Below, piece after piece: positions 52,766-62,584 of a stretch of 64,000 nt of DNA. Under the pieces are notes generated by a model, which worked only from the letters and a program-made list of their open reading frames with translations, did not search any database and was not told where the DNA came from. The translations under genes were made by a program, and so were the position numbers. How positions within the stretch are numbered: the first letter of the stretch is position 1; every line of letters starts with the position of its first letter. Source of the DNA: Fibrobacter sp. UWT2 (lineage in GTDB: Bacteria; Fibrobacterota; Fibrobacteria; Fibrobacterales; Fibrobacteraceae); NCBI RefSeq assembly GCF_900142545.1, contig NZ_FRBF01000002.1:62001-126000 (forward strand), in the 5' to 3' direction.

Positions 52766-53195
52766 GGCGCTTGAAAAGTCGAGAGTCCTCTTTCTGGATA
52801 CAGGCGCCGTGGTGCGCTTGCTGCAGATGCACCCGGATTATTATCCGGTCGTGTCCTCGGTTCTTGACTTCGCCTACGAAAACAATGTGACCGTTTTAGT
52901 ATCGAACGTTACTTTGTTTGAACTTTCGAAGAAGGCCTTTGCCGCTGGCGAAGGCCTTTTGTCTCGTCAGTACCGCGAATTCTTTGAACATTCCCGCAAT
53001 GTCAAGGCTTGCGAGATCTCCGGTGAAATTGCGGTGAAGGCTGCTGAATTTGCCGGTGCAAAGAAGCTTGGAACCGAAGAATCCCTGCGTCTGGCAACCG
53101 CTTATGTTTGTGGAGCAGATTGCATTCTGACGGACTGTGCGGCGTTCCGTGACATGACCGACATTCCCGTTGTCACGCTCGACGAAGTAGAATAG
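52758..53195 (+). CDS. PIN-domain protein
   Basis: 145 aa from ATG 52758, overlapping the previous stop (ATGAATAA). PIN-fold acidic residues visible: D in VLFLDTGAVVRLL, E in LFELSKKAF, D in ADCILTDCAAFRD and a final VVTLDEVE. PIN domains are Mg2+-dependent RNases, often VapC toxins, but no antitoxin gene is adjacent; the upstream partner is a 360-aa exported protein. It may be a solitary VapC-like protein or an RNA-processing enzyme. Confidence 0.8.
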   Translation: MNKALEKSRVLFLDTGAVVRLLQMHPDYYPVVSSVLDFAYENNVTVLVSNVTLFELSKKAFAAGEGLLSRQYREFFEHSRNVKACEISGEIAVKAAEFAGAKKLGTEESLRLATAYVCGADCILTDCAAFRDMTDIPVVTLDEVE

Positions 53196-53200
53196 CCGCA

Positions 53201-53614
53201 TTATACTTGCGGTATTACTTGCGTTCCTTCGAAGGCATTTTTGTAATGCACGAACTGTAGCGGCTTTTGGTAGGCTCTTGCGGTCAGCACGTCAAAGCGG
53301 CAAGGCGTTTCAAATCCCTTGGGAGTTTCTTCTTTCTGTGTGACTAGAAAGTGGCATGCGGTCTTCCAAATTTTCTTTTGCTTTAAGGCGTTTACGCGTG
53401 CGGCAGGATTCCCTTGCTGGTTGTTCCATACGGATTTGACTTCTACAAAGACAATCGTTTCTCCGTCGCGAGCGACAATGTCCAATTCGCCGCCTTGGTA
53501 GGCGTAATTGCGGGCGAGAATCTGGTAGCCTTCGCGACTCAAGTATGCCGAGGCTAGAGTCTCGATGTAGTTGCCTTTGGGGCGATTCAATTTTTTAGGT
53601 GTATCTTGAAACAT
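53201..53614 (-). CDS. YraN family (UPF0102) endonuclease-like protein
   Basis: 137 aa. Restriction-endonuclease-like fold with the family signature GNYIETLASAYLSREGYQIL, then NYAYQGGELDIVARDG and the PD-(D/E)xK-type core IVFVEVKSVW. YraN proteins are putative Holliday-junction-resolvase-related nucleases of unclear role, common in bacterial chromosomes. It is convergent with the PIN gene (5 bases between stops). Confidence 0.92.
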   Translation of the reverse strand: MFQDTPKKLNRPKGNYIETLASAYLSREGYQILARNYAYQGGELDIVARDGETIVFVEVKSVWNNQQGNPAARVNALKQKKIWKTACHFLVTQKEETPKGFETPCRFDVLTARAYQKPLQFVHYKNAFEGTQVIPQV

Positions 53615-53675
53615 AGAGTTCCTTTTCTAAGGGTGTCTCTATGTATATACGCCGATTTTTGAAAAAGTGGCGATT

Positions 53676-55178
53676 TTAGGGAAGTTCCATGCCCAACAGG
53701 CGAATTTCCGAGATAGCGAAGTCTTCGTTTTCGGCTTCGTAGACGTCGTCAAGGTAGACCTTGAGTTCGCTCGTTTCCATAGCCTGGATGTTGGGGTATT
53801 GCATGCCGCGGATGTTTTCAAGCTTGACCTTCTGCTTGAATCCGTCCTTAGTTTCAAGCGTAATCATCTTGGGCTTCTTGAAAATGCGGAAGCGGTCGCC
53901 GAAGGCGTCGTCTACAGACTTCTGGTAACCGATTGCGATACCGAAGTGTGTTACGATGGCGTTGCCGTCAAAGTAGAGCGTGAGTACCGGATTCTGCGGC
54001 TTTTGCGGCATCGTGTAGAGCCACGCCGTCTTAAGGTCGTTGTCGTTTAAGTTGTCTAACGGGTAGCCACCGGAAATGTCGATTTCCAACTGCTTCGTTT
54101 CAAAATTTCCGAGAGCGTCGTTCCATTCCAGTTCGCGCAAGGTACTTTCGGGCTTGTGCGTCAGCATCAGCAAAATTAAGAGCATGATGATGAGCGGGAA
54201 AATGAAGATGGCAAGAGCCGTGAGCTTTTTTTGGAGCATGCGGGCGCGCGGCGTAATGATGTTTGCCATTTCGGCAATGGAAGCCGTGCGGCGGCGGAGC
54301 GGCGTGTGGCCCATGGTGGGGCGCTGAGCCGTCTTTTCGGTAGGGAACACTTGGTCGCAGGCGTCCAAAAATTCTTGCATGTCGTGGAAACGTTCGTTCA
54401 GTTTTTTCCTTAAGCACTTGAGAATCAACTTCGAAAGTCCGGGGGGCATGTCCTTGCGGAAAAGTTCCGGTGCAGGCGGCTGTTCCTGAACGTGCTTCAA
54501 GGCGATTTCTACCGGGCGATTGCCTTCGAAGGGGAGACGGCCGCAGGTCATTTCGAAAAGAATCACGCCCATGCTGTAAATGTCAGACTGAATGGTCACG
54601 TTATCGCCGTGGCACTGTTCAGGGCTCATGTATTCGGGCGTGCCCATAGTCATGCCCGTGCGCGTGAGTCTGTCCTTTTCCATTTCCTGGATGTAGGAAA
54701 TGCCGAAGTCCATGATGTAGACTCGGTTGTCGCGGGTAAGCATGATGTTCGAGGGTTTTACGTCGCGATGAACAATGCCCTTGCTATGAGCGTAAAGAAG
54801 TCCGCGTGCAATTTGGCGGATAATGACTTCGATTGCTTCGAACGAAAGCTGTTCCTTCTTGTGCAGAATGTCGGCAAGGTTAATGCCTTCCACATAAGTC
54901 ATGGCAATAAAGAGCTGGTTCTTTTCTTGACCGAAGTCGAATACGTGAACGATATTCTGGTGGTCCAGTTCCTTCATGGCTTGCGCTTCCATATAGAAAC
55001 GCTTGATCGCTTCTTCATCGGAAGAGGCGTCCAAAATCTTGAATGCGACTTCGCGTCCGAGCCTCTTGTCTAGGGCTTTGTAAACATTTCCCATGCCCCC
55101 CTTACCGAGGGTGCCAATGAGGTCGTAGTTTTCGTTAAAAGGACGCGGAAATACTTCAGACTTTTGCGGGGCGATCAT
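53676..55178 (-). CDS. membrane Ser/Thr protein kinase with extracytoplasmic glycan-binding-like domain
   Basis: 500 aa. Kinase domain (about 15-275): GTLGKGGMGNVYKALD, VAFKILD Lys, HRDVKPSNIML, DFGISYI and GTPEYMSPEQ, all catalytic residues present. A juxtamembrane segment with Thr/Ser (TMGHTPLRRRTAS) precedes one membrane helix (about 335-355). The outside domain (about 370-500; LDNLNDNDLKTAWLY, FGIAIGYQKS, AISEIRLLG) resembles the NADase-type glycan-binding (discoidin-like) domain. It could sense cell-wall or plant polysaccharide. The start overlaps the stop of the FHA-ABC gene by 4 bases, so the pair is coupled. Confidence 0.9.
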   Translation of the reverse strand: MIAPQKSEVFPRPFNENYDLIGTLGKGGMGNVYKALDKRLGREVAFKILDASSDEEAIKRFYMEAQAMKELDHQNIVHVFDFGQEKNQLFIAMTYVEGINLADILHKKEQLSFEAIEVIIRQIARGLLYAHSKGIVHRDVKPSNIMLTRDNRVYIMDFGISYIQEMEKDRLTRTGMTMGTPEYMSPEQCHGDNVTIQSDIYSMGVILFEMTCGRLPFEGNRPVEIALKHVQEQPPAPELFRKDMPPGLSKLILKCLRKKLNERFHDMQEFLDACDQVFPTEKTAQRPTMGHTPLRRRTASIAEMANIITPRARMLQKKLTALAIFIFPLIIMLLILLMLTHKPESTLRELEWNDALGNFETKQLEIDISGGYPLDNLNDNDLKTAWLYTMPQKPQNPVLTLYFDGNAIVTHFGIAIGYQKSVDDAFGDRFRIFKKPKMITLETKDGFKQKVKLENIRGMQYPNIQAMETSELKVYLDDVYEAENEDFAISEIRLLGMELP

Positions 55179-57268
55179 TTTGCTTTCTTAGACCAGTTTA
55201 GTTTTATTGCAACCACAATATAAAAACATAATGTGATGCCGAGGGCAAGAATTGTGTTTTCGATAGCGTCTTTGCGCTCTAGGAGCAGATTCAAAAGGCT
55301 TGCCTGGTTGTAACGGGACCAAATGACGGTTGAAAGGGCGCGGCCAATGGCTTGCATTTGGTCCAAGGGAACCAAGGCTCCTGCCAAGGCGACCTGCGGA
55401 ATAATCAGGAGCGGGAGCATGGCGTTTGCCTGTCCGGCGTTTTTGGAAAGCGAACTCACGGCAAGTCCCACGGCGACAGGCGGGAGAACCATCAGCAAAA
55501 CAACGGCCAAAAGCATCGGGGGAGTGGGCCAAATGTGTGTACGGAATCCGACAAAGGCAAATACAATCAATGTTTGTATGAAGGCGACTAAGGTGGGGAG
55601 CACCGCTTTGGCTAGGAGTGTTGAAAGAATGGGTACGCCTTTACGGAATTCGGCCTGCAAGATTTCTTTTTCCTGTACGATTTCTCGGATCGAAAGGGAG
55701 AGCGAAAGCCAGTTTGCCGAGAGGATGATGGCAAATGCCACAATCCAAAGCGATGTCAAGTTCGAGAATATCTGCGAGAAAAGGAATCCGATAATGAGGG
55801 GCTGCAAAAGGAGCGTGAGGAACTTGCCCTTGTCCCTAAACCATTGCTTCGCGGTAATCGAAAGCTTGTACAGGAACACGGGAGACAATCGGGTCTTGGG
55901 AAAATAGCTGGGAATCAGCGTTTCAAGAGCCGAGGTGCTTCTGATTGGTGCGGTAACGCGCTTTTGCTGGACCGTTTTCCACTGGGTGGCTGTTTCGTCG
56001 TTCAGATTCGTGAGGATCGTTTCGGGATCGTCACTTTCGAAGTAGTTGTAGGCTTCCTTGGGGCTTCCGAAGAAGGCCTGCTGCCCCTGGTGCAGAACGA
56101 GAATCTTGTCGGCGATTTCGAGGGCCTCGTAGCTGTGCGTCGTCAGGATAATCGTGTGTCCGAGGAAGGCGAGCTGCTTTAAGTGGGTGCAGAGAATCTT
56201 GGAATTGTAGGGATCGAGTCCCGAAAGCGGTTCGTCGAGAACAATCAGCCCCGGATTCCCCATAAGTTCCTTGGCGAGGGCGACTCGGCGGCATTCGCCG
56301 CCGCTGAGCGTGCGAATGGGGTTATCGAGTCTTGCGCTCAGCCCGAAAAGTTCGCTGAACTTTTCGAGTCGCCCCTGAGAATTCCGCCTGAAGTCAAGCT
56401 TCGACATCCCGACGCGGGCACCGTCCAAAAGCGTCTCCCTGACGGTCAAGTCGCGGCGCAGTTCCGGGTCTTGCTCCAAGAAGGCAATGTGCTTTCGGAT
56501 TTCTTCGTTGCGGTAATCGAGTTTTCCGATACTGACGAAGGAATCTTTTCCGCTCTTATGCTTGCCTTGCAGCAAACGCAAAAGGGTAGACTTGCCTTGG
56601 CCCGAGCGCCCGATAATCGCAAGAATTTCTCCGGCGTGCAGCTTGAAGTCGATGCCCTTGAGCAACTGCTTTTTTCCGGCAAAGACATCCAAGTTTTCGA
56701 CTTCTACGTCGAATCCGAGCGGCAAGTTCTTGCAGGTGAGTTCGCCTTGGGCAAAACTCATGGTACAGCCCGGAAGGCGAATCATTTTGCCTTCGTCCAG
56801 CTGGAGCAGGCGGGTAGATTTTCCTTGGATGTTGACGATCTTGTCCTTAAAGCTGATTTCTGCTTTTCCGGCATGGACTCTGGCGGAGCATCCTTCGGGA
56901 ATGTCCATGTGCAGACTGTCCAGAGTTTCCCAGTTGCCGTTCAGGCTTTTGGTCTGCACCAGGTCCCGTTCCACCGATTCCATGAGCAGTAGCTGTAGGC
57001 TTCCGTGCTTGAGGGTGGCGCGGAGCTGCAAGGGGCCAATGAGAATGGTGTCGCCGTCTTCGAGGACAGCGGATTCTACATCGTTGCCGTTCACCTGAGT
57101 CACGCTATTTTGCGTAAGGCTCTTTAAGTTCCAATGCTTGTCTTCGAATTCCAGCACCGCATGGTAGCGCGAAACCATCGGGTTGTCCAGCACCAGAGAG
57201 TTGTCTGGCTTGCGACCGATGGTAAACGGCTCGCCAATCTGCGGAGTGATGATTCTAAAAGACTGCAT
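55175..57268 (-). CDS. FHA-domain ABC-2 type transporter (ATPase-permease fusion)
   Basis: 697 aa from ATG 57268; a TTG 57370 would add 34 unlikely residues. The N-terminal FHA domain (about 10-85: FTIGRKPDNSLVLDNPMVSR) reads phosphothreonine. The ABC ATPase (about 200-420) has Walker A GRSGQGKST, signature LSGGECRR, Walker B LIVLDEPLSG and the H-loop ILTTHSY. An ABC-2 permease with about six helices occupies 480-697. This is the ABCG-like half-transporter layout with an FHA domain. The kinase encoded directly after, overlapping by 4 bases, is the obvious candidate writer for the phosphosite read by the FHA domain. Exported substrate unknown. Confidence 0.92.
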   Translation of the reverse strand: MQSFRIITPQIGEPFTIGRKPDNSLVLDNPMVSRYHAVLEFEDKHWNLKSLTQNSVTQVNGNDVESAVLEDGDTILIGPLQLRATLKHGSLQLLLMESVERDLVQTKSLNGNWETLDSLHMDIPEGCSARVHAGKAEISFKDKIVNIQGKSTRLLQLDEGKMIRLPGCTMSFAQGELTCKNLPLGFDVEVENLDVFAGKKQLLKGIDFKLHAGEILAIIGRSGQGKSTLLRLLQGKHKSGKDSFVSIGKLDYRNEEIRKHIAFLEQDPELRRDLTVRETLLDGARVGMSKLDFRRNSQGRLEKFSELFGLSARLDNPIRTLSGGECRRVALAKELMGNPGLIVLDEPLSGLDPYNSKILCTHLKQLAFLGHTIILTTHSYEALEIADKILVLHQGQQAFFGSPKEAYNYFESDDPETILTNLNDETATQWKTVQQKRVTAPIRSTSALETLIPSYFPKTRLSPVFLYKLSITAKQWFRDKGKFLTLLLQPLIIGFLFSQIFSNLTSLWIVAFAIILSANWLSLSLSIREIVQEKEILQAEFRKGVPILSTLLAKAVLPTLVAFIQTLIVFAFVGFRTHIWPTPPMLLAVVLLMVLPPVAVGLAVSSLSKNAGQANAMLPLLIIPQVALAGALVPLDQMQAIGRALSTVIWSRYNQASLLNLLLERKDAIENTILALGITLCFYIVVAIKLNWSKKAK

Positions 57269-57430
57269 AATAGAAGTGAGGTCAGGCTTCGCCTTTTGAG
57301 GTTTGAGTTCGGTCGCGAGCGCTCCCTTTGAGCTTGATAATCGCGCCCATGGCGCCAAATTTTTGCTCAAAGCCTTGCTTGCAAGGCGACCTCATTGCTC
57401 AAAGTGAGCCGAAGGCGAACGTGCTGAATG

Positions 57431-58624
57431 CTAGTTTAATTCCTTTAACCCTCCGATAAATCGGTCGCAGGCTTTCTGCAAGGTTTCGTCGCTGGCGGCA
57501 TAAGAGAATCGCACGCAGCTGTCGTCACCGAAGGCTGCACCCGGCACAATCGCAAGTCCCTGCGACTGCAGCAAGTATTCGCAGAGTTCAATAGAACCGT
57601 TGATGGTCTTGCCTTCGGGCGTCTTTTTGCCGTAGAAACTCTTGACCGGAGCGAACAGGTAGAATGCGCCTTCGGGAGCGCGGCAGGGTTCCGGCAGAAT
57701 TTCGGCGGTGCGCTTCAGCATATAGTCGCGGCGCTTGCGGAAGGCTGCTTGCATGGCGTGAACGTTGCTCTTGTCCATTTGCAAGGCACCGAGGGCGGCG
57801 TACTGAGCCACGTTGCTCGGGTGGTGCGTTGCCTGACCTTGAATCTTTCCGATAATCTTTGCGATTTCGGCAGGAGCGGCATCGTAACCGATACGCCAAC
57901 CGGTCATGCAGTGCGACTTGGAAAATCCGTTAATCACGATGGTACGTTCGGCCATGCCGGGGAGGGCTGCTGCAGAGCAGAATTCCGTGTCGTAGGTGAA
58001 GTATTCGTACACTTCGTCCGAAATGCAATAAATGTCGCCTTCGACAATCACCTTCGAAAGAGCTTCCAGTTCGGCCTTGCTGTAAACGGCTCCCGTCGGG
58101 TTGCAGGGGTTGTTCAAGAGAATTGCCTTGGTCTTTGCGGTAATGGCTGCTTTCAAGGCTTCGGGCTTAATCTTGAATCCATCTTCAATCTTGGTGTTCA
58201 CGATCACCGGCTTTCCGCCGAGCCACTTCACCAGTTCCGGGTAAGTCACCCAGTACGGAGCCGGAATAATCACTTCGTCGCCTTCGTTTACCAGGGCGGC
58301 CAGCGAATTGAATACGGCGTGCTTGGCACCGCTCGTCATGATGATTTGTTCTGGCTTATAGTCCAGACCATTTTCGACTTTCAGCTTTTCGGCCACTGCC
58401 TTGCGCACTTCGAGAATGCCTACGGGAGCGGTGTAGCGCGTCTTGCCTTCACGAATGGCGTTGACCGCAGCATCTTGAATCGGGGTCGGAGTCGGAAAAT
58501 CGGGCTCGCCGGCACCGAGGCTTACAACGTCCTTGCCATCGGCAATCATCTGCTTGGCCAATGTGTCGATAGCGACTGTTAAAGAGGCGGCGATATTAAG
58601 AGTTCTTGTGGATAAGTCTTTCAT
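57431..58624 (-). CDS. class I/II aminotransferase (aspartate aminotransferase type)
   Basis: 397 aa, standard length. PLP-dependent fold type I markers: SLGAGEPDFPTP, NNPCNPTGAVYS, SDEVYEYFTYD and the Schiff-base lysine in INGFSKSHCMTGWRIGY, then CVRFSYAASDETL near the end. Most like aspartate/prephenate aminotransferases of the AspC Iγ group. The start ATG 58624 lies inside the end of the RND-like gene (29-base overlap), so it is translated from the same message. Confidence 0.92.
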   Translation of the reverse strand: MKDLSTRTLNIAASLTVAIDTLAKQMIADGKDVVSLGAGEPDFPTPTPIQDAAVNAIREGKTRYTAPVGILEVRKAVAEKLKVENGLDYKPEQIIMTSGAKHAVFNSLAALVNEGDEVIIPAPYWVTYPELVKWLGGKPVIVNTKIEDGFKIKPEALKAAITAKTKAILLNNPCNPTGAVYSKAELEALSKVIVEGDIYCISDEVYEYFTYDTEFCSAAALPGMAERTIVINGFSKSHCMTGWRIGYDAAPAEIAKIIGKIQGQATHHPSNVAQYAALGALQMDKSNVHAMQAAFRKRRDYMLKRTAEILPEPCRAPEGAFYLFAPVKSFYGKKTPEGKTINGSIELCEYLLQSQGLAIVPGAAFGDDSCVRFSYAASDETLQKACDRFIGGLKELN

Positions 58625-61016
58625 GTCTGAGTTTAGCCTTTTTCAAAATGCGGTAGGCGTCCAAGGTGCTTGCCACCAAGGGGTAAATGGTAAAATGCGA
58701 AATAAAGATGCAAACCAGCCCGAGGGCTGCAATGAGTCCCAGGCCGTTGATTCCCGGATGCGACGAGAACAGCATGGCGATTGCGCCGATGAACGATGCT
58801 CCCTGTGCAATCATGACCGAAATCAATTTCGTCTGCAACACGCTCCAGGCGTTTCCGTTCTGCTTTTCGTAGTACGAAGACCAGAGCTGTAAAGAACCGT
58901 CCACGCTGGCGCCTATCAAAAGGACGAAGGCGATGGAACTGTAAGCCGAAATCTGGATGTTGAAAACGTGAACCAGAATAGTCACCCAGCTCATGGCGAA
59001 TAGCGACGGCAACAGCGTAAAGAAAGCCCTGCTCAGTCTGTTGTAGAACATCAGGAGAATAATCCAAAGCAGAACCGTTCCCAAGAGAATCGACTTGTTG
59101 ATGTTTCCCAGGATGGTGTCGAGGAGCGATGCTCTCAGAATGGGCGTTCCGCAAATCTTGAAAGTCTTGTCGTGGATGCCATCAATTTGCTGCAATTGCT
59201 TTGCAATATGGCGACAGGTGAGTCCGTTATTCGGGTCGGATCGAGGAATGATGAATGCGAATACGCCCGGATTGTCCCTTTTGTCTGCGAATTTACGACG
59301 AATGTTTTCGGACAGAATAAATTCCTTGATGTCGTTTTCGTAGTTGTCGAACATCTCGACAATGGCGGCGCTGTCCTTGGGGTTGAGCCTTGCCAGAACA
59401 TCGTCCGAAATCAGTTTTCTTAGGGTCTCGATTTTATGTTTCTTTTCGATGCTGATTTTAGGCAAGAACTGGTATTGTGTATAAATCTTGCCCAAATCCT
59501 TGAGTCTGCCTTTCTTTTGCAAATGCTCGAAGTTTTCGACTAGGTCGTCGTTGTAAGACGAATCGGGGAGCATGACGATAATGGGGTCGTAGGTGGAAAA
59601 GCCCGTTTCTGCAATCAGGGCTTTTGCCTCGCGTTCTTCGGTTTGCAATTCCGTCTTCTTGAAATCGTAAAGGAAGGAAAGATTCTTGCCGCTGTAGAGC
59701 CAGGCCGCCGCGCTCACGATGCTGATGGTTACGATGATAATCCAGTTCGTCTTGAACGAGAAAAGGCGCTTGCGGTGGGTGGGCGTGATGCTTTCGAATT
59801 GAATCTGGAAAGGTTTCTTGCGCTGCAGTAGCAATAAGAGCGAGGCTGTCAACAACGGACAGACAATCAGGTTGAGCACGCTTCCGATAGCGCCAAGAAT
59901 TCCGAATTCGCGAAGTCCGGGCAGGGGAACCAGAATAAAGGCGATAAACAGGCTCGCCATCACAAGCGACGATGCGGCGACAACTGGCCCGATTCCAAGC
60001 AAGGCACTTTCGATACAGAGGGCGGGGCTCAGCTTCTGTTCGCGCTCATGGAAGTATCTGGTGTAGACGTGCGTCAGAACCTGGCAGGCATGCCCAGGAA
60101 GCAAAAGTCCGAGAGAAAGCGTAAACAGGTTGATTCGTCCGAACAGCAGGTAGGCGCAGGCGAGCGTGAATAAGGTCGGAAGGGCTAGCGGAACCGCCGA
60201 AATGAAGATCAGCTGCGGCTGGCGATAGAAATTGATGATTAACAGAACGAGGATAATGAGTGCAGCCATGCCGCCGGCAAATTTTGCTTCGGGGAGGAGC
60301 GCCTTTCCGACTTTGATGGAGTCGTAGACTTTGCCGGTGTAGTAGACGTTAATCCCTTTCCCGTTTTCTTCGACAAAGCGTTCCACTTTCTTCAGCAGTT
60401 CCCTGTTGGCTTGCAAGTCCGAAACAGAGGTGGCGGGGTAGATGTCGATAACTCGGATGGACCCTTGCTGGTTGGAGAAATCCTGTTGCAGGTTTTTGAA
60501 GTATTTGGCCTCGATTTGCGAAATGATTTCGATGGTGTCACGGGTGACAGGCGTTTCTTGCTCTGTCTCGGACAAGTCTACCAGTAGAGGATTGTGTTTT
60601 TTAATCTCTTCTTCTTTGATTTTGTCCAGTTTTTCGATGACTTGATCCAAGTCGTTTTCGTTGGCGTATAGCAGTCTGTTTTTCTTGAAGAATTCCAGGT
60701 CCGTGTCGTATTCGGTGTAGTGGACTGCGGGATCTTTCTCTAGATGCTGGGCGAGATTTTGGGCAAAAGCATAGTTCGCGGCGCTATCCTTGGATTGTAT
60801 GACTACAATAAGGCTGCCGAGTCCACCGAAAGCTTTTTCGATCGTCTGGTAGTCCGCTTGAACTTCATGACCTTTAAGAGTGTCTTGCAGCTGGATTTCC
60901 CAACGAAGGTTTTCGATGGGATAAATGCTCAACAAGGTAATCGTAAGAAACAGCCCGATCATCATTTTGGGATAGTGGGCTATCTTTCGAATTAATTTGG
61001 CAAAAGCCGAAAACAT
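58596..61016 (-). CDS. RND/MMPL family membrane exporter
   Basis: 806 aa with one N-terminal helix, a large periplasmic loop (about 35-235), a bundle of helices (about 240-410), a second loop and a second bundle (about 630-790). This is the duplicated 6+6 layout of the RND superfamily. Segments such as LGLLLPGHACQVLTHVYTRY and LLIGASVDGSLQLWSSYY correspond to the GxxxD-type helix-4/10 region. By analogy with MMPL/HpnN proteins it may move lipids to the outer membrane. The next gene upstream, divergent, is an Omp85-like barrel. Confidence 0.88.
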   Translation of the reverse strand: MFSAFAKLIRKIAHYPKMMIGLFLTITLLSIYPIENLRWEIQLQDTLKGHEVQADYQTIEKAFGGLGSLIVVIQSKDSAANYAFAQNLAQHLEKDPAVHYTEYDTDLEFFKKNRLLYANENDLDQVIEKLDKIKEEEIKKHNPLLVDLSETEQETPVTRDTIEIISQIEAKYFKNLQQDFSNQQGSIRVIDIYPATSVSDLQANRELLKKVERFVEENGKGINVYYTGKVYDSIKVGKALLPEAKFAGGMAALIILVLLIINFYRQPQLIFISAVPLALPTLFTLACAYLLFGRINLFTLSLGLLLPGHACQVLTHVYTRYFHEREQKLSPALCIESALLGIGPVVAASSLVMASLFIAFILVPLPGLREFGILGAIGSVLNLIVCPLLTASLLLLLQRKKPFQIQFESITPTHRKRLFSFKTNWIIIVTISIVSAAAWLYSGKNLSFLYDFKKTELQTEEREAKALIAETGFSTYDPIIVMLPDSSYNDDLVENFEHLQKKGRLKDLGKIYTQYQFLPKISIEKKHKIETLRKLISDDVLARLNPKDSAAIVEMFDNYENDIKEFILSENIRRKFADKRDNPGVFAFIIPRSDPNNGLTCRHIAKQLQQIDGIHDKTFKICGTPILRASLLDTILGNINKSILLGTVLLWIILLMFYNRLSRAFFTLLPSLFAMSWVTILVHVFNIQISAYSSIAFVLLIGASVDGSLQLWSSYYEKQNGNAWSVLQTKLISVMIAQGASFIGAIAMLFSSHPGINGLGLIAALGLVCIFISHFTIYPLVASTLDAYRILKKAKLRHERLIHKNS

Positions 61017-61071
61017 ATAAATAATATAACTATTATATTCCTTGTTCGAATTAAAAAACTAAATTAGGGGT

Positions 61072-62541
61072 ATGGTAAAAAGGGAGTCGCGATGTCTCTT
61101 TGTTTGGGTGCTAGCTGCGCTATGGTTCTTTGGCGCTGTTTCGCTCTATGCAGAAGATGATGTTGTTGCAGATAGTACCTCTGCAGAAGCTCCCTCGAAA
61201 TCCCCTTGGATGTGGCCGGTAGAACATATCATCCAGCCCTTTTTGAATGGCCTTATTTACCCGATTGCCCAACCTGTGGACTACGCCTTGAAGAACGGCA
61301 TTATCGATAAGTCGGTTCAGTTGATTTCTTTTGGCGAAGACTACAAGATCATGGTTTACCCGAGTTTCAATTTCAAGCCGGGTTCGCGAACCATGGTGGG
61401 GGCGAATTATAGACACCGTAGCGTATTTCTCGAAAAAGACTACCTGGTCATGCAGGGAGAATACTACGCCAATGGTGACGTGGGCTTGACTGCCCGCTAT
61501 GTAAAGCATTCCCTGTTTGGAACGCGCCTGTTTGGCGGCTTCAGGTACGATATCGATCTGGACCGCGATAAACGATTCAATATTCCTGAAACCAAGGAAA
61601 GTTACCTACAGCCCGATTCCAGCTACCAGTTTACCTGGCGCTTGGGCGCTCCTATTACCAATACGGCAAATTGGAATGCGGAACTTTGGACGTCCCTGTA
61701 TTTCAGCCGGGCAAGTCACCCCGATATTCAGGATTCGGTGCTAATCAGCGATGACTTTAAAATTGAAGACCGCGGCTTGTACCAGAATGCCACCCAAGTG
61801 CCGGTGGGGCTTTCCCTGGTGTATGACAACCTTGACTTGCCCTATGCCCCTTCGCGTGGCAGCCGCGTGGTGTTGAACGGAACCTATACCTTTGTGGGCA
61901 AGTATTCCGGGGTGCGCTACGATGACTTGGGCATTTCTGTTGAAGATGGGCAAGATGAAGTTATCAAGGATGGCGGAAAGAAGCATGACTTCTATACCAC
62001 GGAGTTCATTTTCCAGCATTATTTCTTGTTGGGTTCTTCGCACCAGTACGTGCTTTCGGCAAAGGAAGCTCGTGAAAATCGCCGCTTCTATACGGACTTT
62101 TCATGGGACGAGGCGGTGCGTGTTTGGCGACCGGAAAATATGCGTAACACCCTTTTTGAACGCAGGGTGATTGCCATGCAGTACCGAATGGTTTCCCTGT
62201 GGGAAGTCGAAGAGGGGGGAGCTCCTCACGATGCCTTTATCAACCTGAATTCAAAGGCGCCTCTGCGTGGCTATGACGACAAGTGGACGACACACAACCT
62301 GATGTCTTTTAGCGTGGAATACCGCTGGCCGGTGGACCGCTTGGTAGACGGCGTAATTTTTGACGAATATGCCCTGATTGCACCCAAGATCGATAAGTGG
62401 AGCTTGGACCATTATTACAATTCGTGGGGCTTCGGTATCCGTGTTCGCCAGCCCGATCTTTATCTTTTCCGCCTGCAGTTCGGCTTCCATGGCTTGCACG
62501 GCGTGAATATGATTATGACCATCGCTCCGGAATTCAAGTAA
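61072..62541 (+). CDS. Omp85/BamA-like outer-membrane barrel protein
   Basis: 489 aa with signal peptide (CLFVWVLAALWFFGAVSLYA). After a 50-residue segment there is a β-barrel of the surface-antigen (Omp85) type. It contains the APLRGYDDKW segment corresponding to the conserved (V/L)RG(F/Y) loop of BamA/TamA/D15, and DNLDLPYAPSRGSRVVLNGT like the DNRDxPxxPxxG strand. POTRA domains are absent or very short, so it is not the main BamA. The start ATG 61072 has only a very close GGGG. Divergent from the RND-like exporter, it may be a partner in lipid or protein transfer. Confidence 0.82.
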   Translation: MVKRESRCLFVWVLAALWFFGAVSLYAEDDVVADSTSAEAPSKSPWMWPVEHIIQPFLNGLIYPIAQPVDYALKNGIIDKSVQLISFGEDYKIMVYPSFNFKPGSRTMVGANYRHRSVFLEKDYLVMQGEYYANGDVGLTARYVKHSLFGTRLFGGFRYDIDLDRDKRFNIPETKESYLQPDSSYQFTWRLGAPITNTANWNAELWTSLYFSRASHPDIQDSVLISDDFKIEDRGLYQNATQVPVGLSLVYDNLDLPYAPSRGSRVVLNGTYTFVGKYSGVRYDDLGISVEDGQDEVIKDGGKKHDFYTTEFIFQHYFLLGSSHQYVLSAKEARENRRFYTDFSWDEAVRVWRPENMRNTLFERRVIAMQYRMVSLWEVEEGGAPHDAFINLNSKAPLRGYDDKWTTHNLMSFSVEYRWPVDRLVDGVIFDEYALIAPKIDKWSLDHYYNSWGFGIRVRQPDLYLFRLQFGFHGLHGVNMIMTIAPEFK

Positions 62542-62584
62542 TTTTCTATCTTTGTCCCTGTAAAATTTCAACAAGGACAAAAAT

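Noticed and set aside
52758-53195. Type II toxin-antitoxin locus (VapBC)
   Set aside because: Only the PIN protein is present; the coupled upstream gene encodes a 360-aa exported protein, not an antitoxin.
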